DNA of 10,399 bases from Alphaproteobacteria bacterium (GTDB taxonomy: Bacteria; Pseudomonadota; Alphaproteobacteria; Micropepsales; Micropepsaceae), in NCBI GenBank assembly GCA_015654715.1, contig JAATGK010000127.1:1-10399 (forward strand), in the 5' to 3' direction. The position numbers and the translations under genes were made by a program. The notes beneath the pieces were generated by a model. The model saw nothing but the letters and a program-made list of their open reading frames with translations. It did no database searches and was not told the DNA's origin. This document shows positions 6,418 through 10,399 of this stretch, piece by piece. The stretch's first letter is position 1, and each line of letters starts with the position of its first letter.

Positions 6418-7316
6418 GTGTACTTCTTCAGAATCTCGCGCAGCGCCGGGGCGATGTCGGGGCGTTTCAGCCCGACCGCAATGTTGGCGTGCAAGAAGCC
6501 CACTTTGTCGCCGCAGTCGTAGCGCTCGCACGTGGTTTCTACCGCATGGAACGGCATGGTGCCGATCAGCTTGGCCATGGCATCGGTGAGCTGGATCTCG
6601 TTGCCGGCACCGCGTCCCTGATGGTCGAGTATGGTGAAGATCTCCGGCTGCAGGATGTAGCGGCCGATGATGCAGAGCGTGGAGGGGGCCTTGTCCGGAT
6701 CGGGCTTTTCAACCAGCGCCTTCACTTCGGTGGCATTGCCGTTCTTCTTGCCGGGATCGACGACGCCGTAACGCTTGGTCTCTTCGCGCGATTTGTTTTC
6801 CGCCGCGACGATGCAGCCGCCGCCGACGCGGTTGTAGGCTTCCACCATTTGCGCCAGCGAGCCCGGCTTGCCGACCATCAGATCGTCGGGCAGCAACACC
6901 GCGAACGGATCGTTGCCGATAAAATGGCGGGCGCACCACACCGCATGGCCGAGGCCGAGCGGATTCTGCTGGCGGACGAAACCGACGGATCCGCTCTTGG
7001 GCAGCATCTCGAGCAGGCTTTTGAGCTCTTCGGTCTTCTCGCGGGCAGCGAGCTGCGCTTCGAGCTCGTAGGCGTGATCGAAGTGGTCGGAGATGACCTG
7101 CTTGCCGCGGCCGGTGACGAACACGAACTGCTCGATGCCCGCTTCCTTGGCCTCTTCCACCGCATACTGCACCACTGGCTTGTCGACGATGGTGAGCATT
7201 TCCTTGGGGACGGCTTTGGTGGCGGGAAGGAACCGGGTGCCAAGACCGGCAACGGGCAGAACGGCTTTGCGAACGCGTTTCGGAGTCGTCATAGGAACCT
7301 GTGCGTAAGTTGACAT
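6414..7316 (-). CDS. galU: UTP--glucose-1-phosphate uridylyltransferase GalU
   Basis: GalU makes UDP-glucose from UTP and glucose 1-phosphate in the cytoplasm, feeding lipopolysaccharide, exopolysaccharide, glucan and UDP-galactose or UDP-glucuronate synthesis. With the ATG at 7316 it has 300 residues, normal for the family. The nucleotide-binding signature [17 protein letters not shown] is at 24-40, [12 protein letters not shown] at 45-56, LPDDL (metal-binding Asp) at 142-146, the glucose-phosphate-contacting VEKP at 202-205 and GNEIQLTDA at 238-246. The start is uncertain: GTG at 7325, ATG at 7316 and ATG at 7292 are all in frame and upstream of the conserved core. ATG 7316 is chosen because AAAGAG lies 8 nt upstream; 7292 has only AGG 5 nt upstream. 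The gene is divergent from the TPR-SPOR gene across a short region that holds an inverted repeat, and converges with tgt. Confidence 0.95.
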   Translation of the reverse strand: MSTYAQVPMTTPKRVRKAVLPVAGLGTRFLPATKAVPKEMLTIVDKPVVQYAVEEAKEAGIEQFVFVTGRGKQVISDHFDHAYELEAQLAAREKTEELKSLLEMLPKSGSVGFVRQQNPLGLGHAVWCARHFIGNDPFAVLLPDDLMVGKPGSLAQMVEAYNRVGGGCIVAAENKSREETKRYGVVDPGKKNGNATEVKALVEKPDPDKAPSTLCIIGRYILQPEIFTILDHQGRGAGNEIQLTDAMAKLIGTMPFHAVETTCERYDCGDKVGFLHANIAVGLKRPDIAPALREILKKYT

Positions 7317-7338
7317 GCTTTGCACTCTTTATTCGCAT
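7310..7338 (+). promoter_or_regulatory. Possible promoter of the TPR-SPOR gene
   Basis: A perfect -35 hexamer TTGACA (7310-7315) overlaps the first codons of the divergent galU. Seventeen bases later TCGCAT (7333-7338) matches the -10 consensus only 3/6. Alphaproteobacterial promoters often keep the -35 better than the -10, so this is plausible but weak. It would put the start of RNA near 7345, at the edge of the inverted repeat. Confidence 0.33.
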
Positions 7339-7342
7339 ATCG

Positions 7343-7370
7343 GCACGGTTTGCGTCTACTCGCAAAGTGC
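7343..7370. repeat. Imperfect palindrome between galU and the TPR-SPOR gene
   Basis: GCAC-gg-TTTGCG (7343-7354) pairs with CGCAAAGTGC (7361-7370): ten base pairs, a two-base bulge and a six-base loop. It lies 26 bp from the galU start and 19 bp from the TPR-SPOR start, so it could be a shared operator or a hairpin in the 5' leader of the plus-strand gene. Confidence 0.55.
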
Positions 7371-7389
7371 AGGTACTTAGAGGGTCGGT

Positions 7390-8307
7390 GTGCGCCGCCT
7401 GGGTCGCATTGTGGGTATTCTGGTTCTCATGACAGCGTTGGCAGCGCCGCTACCCGCGCCGTCCGGCGAAGCGCTGGCGCGCGGACAGATGGAAGCCGCC
7501 ATCGCGCTGGAACAAGCAGGACGGTACGGCGAAGCGATCGAACAACTGTCACGCGTTATTGCAGCAAAAGCGCTTTCCGACGCCGATTCGGCCCGCGCTC
7601 TGTTCGATCGCGGCGTTGCTTATGACGGCCTCGGAAACATGCGCGCGGCAGTGGCCGATTACAGTGCCGCCTTGCGCCGCGACGGCGGACTGGCGCCGGC
7701 GCTCAACAACCGGGCCAATGCCTTTCGCCGCGCCGGGCGACTGGGGGAGGCCAAGCGCGACTACTGGGCGGCGCTGAAATGCCCGAGTGGCGCGCGCGAG
7801 TATCCTTACAACGATCTTGGCTTAATCGCCGTCGCGGAAGGTAATCAGGAGGCGGCTCGCGGCTATTTCCAGAAGGCGCTGGCGGCCAATCCCAGCTTCG
7901 CACCGGCGGCGCAGAGCCTGACGGCGCTATTGGAGCCGCATTTACAAACCGATACCGGTCTGCGCCGCGGACGGGACGATGGTGACGAGCCTGCCGCCAA
8001 AGCCGTCGCGCCGCCGCCGGTGGCCCAGATGGTCGTGCCGGCCGTGCAGAAGCCTGCCGGCAAGGGCGTTCTGATCCAGCTCGGCGCCTTCCAGGACGAC
8101 GCGGCGGCACATACCGCCTGGGACAAGATTGCCGCCGCTTCAGAGGACGCGTTGCGCGGCTTCACGCCGGTTATCGTCCCGGTCGATGTTCCCAGTAAAG
8201 GACGTTTGTGGCGGCTCCGGGCGGCGGTTTCGGATACACCTGCTGCCAGGAAGCTGTGCCAAACCCTGACGCAGCACCACTTGGTGTGCGTGCTTGCCCG
8301 TGATTGA
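7390..8307 (+). CDS. Exported TPR and SPOR domain protein
   Basis: A 305-residue protein with an N-terminal signal peptide (basic MRRLGR, then a hydrophobic stretch to about residue 20, likely cut near 29-30; no lipobox cysteine), so probably periplasmic. Residues about 35-171 form tetratricopeptide-like helical pairs, with recognisable units near 69-102 (ALFDRGVAYDGLGNMRAAV), 103-136 and 137-171 (LGLIAVAEGNQEAARGYFQ). A low-complexity Ala/Pro linker (about 200-222) follows, then a SPOR domain at about 226-304 (VLIQLGAFQDDAAAHTAWDK and a closing WRLRAAV). SPOR domains bind peptidoglycan glycan strands lacking stem peptides and often bring proteins to the division septum. The GTG start is preceded by AGAGGG with 5 nt spacing. 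The partner bound by the TPR part is unknown. The two cysteines near the end (290 and 300), in the SPOR domain, could form a disulphide. Confidence 0.9.
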   Translation: MRRLGRIVGILVLMTALAAPLPAPSGEALARGQMEAAIALEQAGRYGEAIEQLSRVIAAKALSDADSARALFDRGVAYDGLGNMRAAVADYSAALRRDGGLAPALNNRANAFRRAGRLGEAKRDYWAALKCPSGAREYPYNDLGLIAVAEGNQEAARGYFQKALAANPSFAPAAQSLTALLEPHLQTDTGLRRGRDDGDEPAAKAVAPPPVAQMVVPAVQKPAGKGVLIQLGAFQDDAAAHTAWDKIAAASEDALRGFTPVIVPVDVPSKGRLWRLRAAVSDTPAARKLCQTLTQHHLVCVLARD

Positions 8308-8314
8308 CGTCTAG

Positions 8315-8341
8315 ATATAGTGCATATTAGTTGCACTACAT
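8315..8341. repeat. Inverted repeat between the TPR-SPOR gene and manC
   Basis: TAGTGCA (8318-8324) and TGCACTA (8332-8338) are a perfect 7-bp pair around seven bases; arms extended to 8315 and 8341 match at 9 of 10. TTTT follows at 8341-8344, so it could be a weak terminator of the TPR-SPOR gene, but the stem is AT-rich and short. An operator for manC is equally plausible. Confidence 0.5.
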
Positions 8342-8419
8342 TTTGTGGTCTTGCATGTGATTCCAATCCGCGCCGTGACCTTCTATGGTCGCCGGCGAAT
8401 GTTCAGGGTGCCTGCAGCA

Positions 8420-9844
8420 ATGACGATTTTCCCGGTGATTCTGTCTGGCGGTTCCGGCACGCGGTTGTGGCCGTTGTCGCGGGGCGCGCTGCCCAAGCAG
8501 CTTTTACCGCTGCATGGCGACCGCACCATGATCCAGGAAACCGTGGCACGCGTGCGCCTTCCCGGGGCGGCGGCGCCGATCCTGATCTGCAACGACGATC
8601 ACCGCTTCCTGGTCGCCGAGCAGATGCAGGAGATCGGCCTGGCGCCCAGCGCCATCGTGCTGGAACCGGTCGGCCGCAACACGGCGCCTGCTGCGGCCGT
8701 GGCGGCGCTGGTCGCCGGCGAGAATGATCCCAAAGCCATCATCGCGCTGTTTCCCTCCGATCACGTCGTCAGCGATGAGCCTGCGTTCCAGGCCGCGCTC
8801 GCCATTGCCGTGAAAGCCGCCGAGGCCGGCAACATCGTCACCTTCGGCCTCAAACCGACGGCGCCCGAAACCGGTTACGGCTATATCGAACGCGGCGACG
8901 CGCTCGCCGAAGCGGACGGCGCCTTCAAGGTGCGCGCCTTCCGCGAAAAGCCGGATGCGGCGACGGCCGCGGGCTATCTCGCCGATGGCAACTATTTCTG
9001 GAACGGCGGCATGTTCGTGTTCCGCGCCGACGTGCTGCTCGAGGAACTGGAAAAATATGCGCCCGGCATTCTGCCGCCGGTGCGCGAGGCGGTGGCAAAA
9101 GCCGTGCGCGATCTCGATTTCATTCGTCTGGATGCGGATCGTTTCGCCGAGGCGCCCAATATCTCGATCGACTACGCGGTAATGGAGAAAACCGCACGCG
9201 CCGCGGTGGTGCCGTGCAACATCGGCTGGAACGATGTCGGTTCGTGGTCGTCGCTGTGGGAAATCCGCCAGCAGGACGCGGACGGCAACGTGCTGCAAGG
9301 CGACGTGGTCGTGCACGACACCAAGTCTTCCTTCGTGCACAGCGAGCGCATGCTGACGGCGCTGGTCGGCGTCGAAAATCTCGTCGTCATCGCCACCAAG
9401 GACGCCGTGCTGGTGGCCGACAAGGCCCATGCCCAAGACGTCAAAGCCATCGTCGACAAGCTGAAGGCCGCCGGTCGTGCCGAGCCGATGGAACACACCG
9501 TCGCGTTCCGGCCCTGGGGCTCTTACGAAGTGGTCGATCGCGGCGACAACTTCCTGGTCACCCACATCATGATCAAACCGGGCGAACGCATCGGCCTGCA
9601 CATGCACCATCATCGCGCCGAGCATTGGATCGTGGTGCAAGGCACGGCCCGCGTCACCAGCGGCGACAAAGTCGCGATCCTGCACGAGAACCAGTCGACC
9701 TTCATCGCGCTGGGCGAAAAGCACCGGCTGGAGAACCCCGGCAAGGTCCCGCTGCGGCTGATCGAGGTTCAATCCGGCCCCTATCTCGGCGCCGACGACA
9801 TCGCCCGCTTCGAGAACTTCTACGGGCTAGAGCACAAAGCGTAA
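8420..9844 (+). CDS. manC: Mannose-1-phosphate guanylyltransferase/mannose-6-phosphate isomerase (ManC/AlgA type, bifunctional)
   Basis: A 474-residue type II phosphomannose isomerase/GDP-mannose pyrophosphorylase, the usual full length. The N-terminal nucleotidyltransferase carries GGSGTRLWPLSR (10-21) with PKQ (25-27), LEPVGRNTAPA (81-91), FPSDH (111-115), FREKP (174-178), NGGMFVFRAD (195-204), ISIDYAVMEK (248-257) and GWNDVGSW (269-276). The C-terminal cupin isomerase carries RPWGSYEVVDRG (364-375), PGERIGLHMHHHRAEHWIVV (387-406) and IEVQSGPYLGADDIAR (448-463). Both halves are complete, so it should convert fructose 6-phosphate to mannose 6-phosphate and, after a phosphomannomutase, mannose 1-phosphate to GDP-mannose. 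The ATG at 8420 is chosen because the family begins with a few residues before PVILSGGSGTR, and AGGGTG lies 9 nt upstream; in-frame starts at 8345 and 8399 would add unlike residues. The specific sugar product is not fixed by sequence; xanB and algA are other names for this family. Confidence 0.94.
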   Translation: MTIFPVILSGGSGTRLWPLSRGALPKQLLPLHGDRTMIQETVARVRLPGAAAPILICNDDHRFLVAEQMQEIGLAPSAIVLEPVGRNTAPAAAVAALVAGENDPKAIIALFPSDHVVSDEPAFQAALAIAVKAAEAGNIVTFGLKPTAPETGYGYIERGDALAEADGAFKVRAFREKPDAATAAGYLADGNYFWNGGMFVFRADVLLEELEKYAPGILPPVREAVAKAVRDLDFIRLDADRFAEAPNISIDYAVMEKTARAAVVPCNIGWNDVGSWSSLWEIRQQDADGNVLQGDVVVHDTKSSFVHSERMLTALVGVENLVVIATKDAVLVADKAHAQDVKAIVDKLKAAGRAEPMEHTVAFRPWGSYEVVDRGDNFLVTHIMIKPGERIGLHMHHHRAEHWIVVQGTARVTSGDKVAILHENQSTFIALGEKHRLENPGKVPLRLIEVQSGPYLGADDIARFENFYGLEHKA

Positions 9845-9868
9845 GGCGCCGGTCGCGGCTCTGAAGAA

Positions 9869-9892
9869 CGCCCCATTGCGAGATGGCGGGCG
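9869..9892 (+). terminator. GC-rich hairpin after manC, possible terminator
   Basis: CGCCCCAT (9869-9876) can pair with ATG-gc-GGGCG (9883-9892) in eight base pairs with a two-base bulge and a six-base loop, starting 24 nt after the manC stop codon. No T-run follows, so it is not a canonical intrinsic terminator; it may act with Rho or only protect the 3' end. Confidence 0.35.
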
Positions 9893-9917
9893 CGGCACAC
9901 GTTGCACGGGTGTGTAA

Positions 9918-9929
9918 TCAAGCGCTTGA
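9918..9929. promoter_or_regulatory. 12-bp perfect palindrome upstream of cysD, candidate operator
   Basis: TCAAGCGCTTGA is its own reverse complement and lies 51 bp before the cysD start. A copy matching at 11 of 12 bases (TCAAGCGCTTGG, 10012-10023) lies 94 bp downstream, inside the early cysD codons. Palindromic sites of this size are typical of dimeric regulators. The regulator is unknown, and no clear promoter hexamers were found around it. Confidence 0.45.
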
Positions 9930-9980
9930 ATCTTCCGCCGGATAAGCCTATTTCACGGAAAATCTTCGGGGGTTCCGAGT

Positions 9981-10399
9981 TTGTCCAGTGATACGCCTGT
10001 AGTTTCTCATCTCAAGCGCTTGGAAGCCGAGAGCATCCACTTCATGCGGGAGGTCGCCGCCGCTTTCGACAATCCCGTGATGCTTTATTCGATCGGCAAA
10101 GACTCGTCGGTGATGCTGCATCTGGCGCTAAAGGCGTTTTATCCGTCGAAGCCGCCGTTCCCGCTGCTGCACGTCGACACGACGTGGAAGTTCCGCGAGA
10201 TGATCGCCTTTCGCGACGCCACCGCGGCGCGGCTGGGCCTCAAGCTGATCGTGCACATCAACCAGGACGGCGTCCGCCGCGGCATCAACCCGTTCGATTC
10301 CGGCTCGGCGCTGCACACCCAAGTGATGAAGACCGAGGGCCTGAAGCAGGCGCTCGATCACTACGGCTTCGATGCCGCGTTCGGCGGCGCCCGCCGCGA
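9981..10399 (+). CDS. cysD: Sulfate adenylyltransferase subunit 2 CysD (N-terminal part, cut by the right edge)
   Basis: CysD is the ATP-pyrophosphatase-type catalytic subunit of ATP sulfurylase, which with the GTPase CysN makes adenosine 5'-phosphosulfate, the first step of sulfate assimilation and the source of PAPS for sulfation. The 139 visible codons cover [18 protein letters not shown] (10-27), the PP-loop [13 protein letters not shown] (37-49), [21 protein letters not shown] (59-79 region), [10 protein letters not shown] (116-125) and the AFGGARR motif ending at residue 139. The start is TTG at 9981: no ATG or GTG is available in frame upstream of the conserved N-terminus, and GGGGG lies 8 nt before it. 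Usual full length is about 300 residues, so cysN may follow to the right. NodP-type paralogues that serve polysaccharide or Nod-factor sulfation belong to the same family and cannot be excluded. Confidence 0.95.
   Translation, partial: MSSDTPVVSHLKRLEAESIHFMREVAAAFDNPVMLYSIGKDSSVMLHLALKAFYPSKPPFPLLHVDTTWKFREMIAFRDATAARLGLKLIVHINQDGVRRGINPFDSGSALHTQVMKTEGLKQALDHYGFDAAFGGARR

Noticed and set aside
6207..7313. 368-codon plus-strand open frame opposite galU
   Set aside because: It crosses the end of tgt in another frame and lies antisense to the complete GalU motifs; low-complexity shadow.
8345..8419. 25-residue N-terminal extension of ManC
   Set aside because: It adds residues not found in the family before the nucleotide-binding loop and would start inside the inverted-repeat region.
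8504..9772. 422-codon minus-strand open frame opposite manC
   Set aside because: ManC motifs are complete on the plus strand; the antisense translation has no recognisable motif.
9845..9980. Possible small RNA or tRNA between manC and cysD
   Set aside because: No cloverleaf, CCA-type end or long covarying stems; only one GC-rich hairpin and one palindrome were found.

Overview
The window looks like chromosomal DNA of a GC-rich alphaproteobacterium. This rests on overall base composition, frequent GTG/TTG starts, system I cytochrome c maturation, and a GalU and a TPR-SPOR protein of familiar alphaproteobacterial type. Order or genus cannot be fixed by reading alone. It holds ten genes, two of them cut by the window edges, and no RNA gene, insertion sequence or CRISPR array was seen.

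Layout from left to right. (1) 1-1047, minus strand: the N-terminal 349 residues of the haem lyase subunit CcmF, running off the left edge. (2) 1207-2334, plus: a PLP sugar aminotransferase very like WbpE. (3) 2506-6417, plus, tightly packed: a GHMP sugar kinase like heptose-7-phosphate kinase HddA, then queA, then a type II toxin-antitoxin pair (Phd/VapB-like antitoxin and PIN-domain VapC toxin), then tgt. (4) 6414-7316, minus: galU, meeting tgt tail to tail with overlapping stop codons. (5) 7390-8307, plus: a secreted or periplasmic TPR-SPOR protein, divergent from galU. (6) 8420-9844, plus: a bifunctional ManC/AlgA-type mannose-1-phosphate guanylyltransferase/mannose-6-phosphate isomerase. 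(7) 9981 to the right edge, plus: the first 139 codons of cysD.

Functionally this is mostly core metabolism with an envelope-sugar theme. GalU supplies UDP-glucose, the ManC homologue supplies GDP-mannose, and the aminotransferase and kinase look like pieces of nucleotide-sugar pathways whose other genes are elsewhere. QueA and Tgt are two steps of queuosine modification of tRNA wobble position 34.

The most interesting feature is the toxin-antitoxin pair lying between queA and tgt. It is visibly lower in GC than its neighbours and has a good sigma70-like promoter that begins one base after the queA stop. Its predicted transcription start falls on the antitoxin ATG, so the message may be leaderless. 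Because many VapC toxins cut tRNA, its position between two tRNA anticodon-modification genes deserves attention, though simple insertion of a mobile module is the null explanation. Several intergenic inverted repeats (upstream of galU/TPR-SPOR, manC and cysD, and at the kinase-queA junction) are candidate operators or RNA hairpins.
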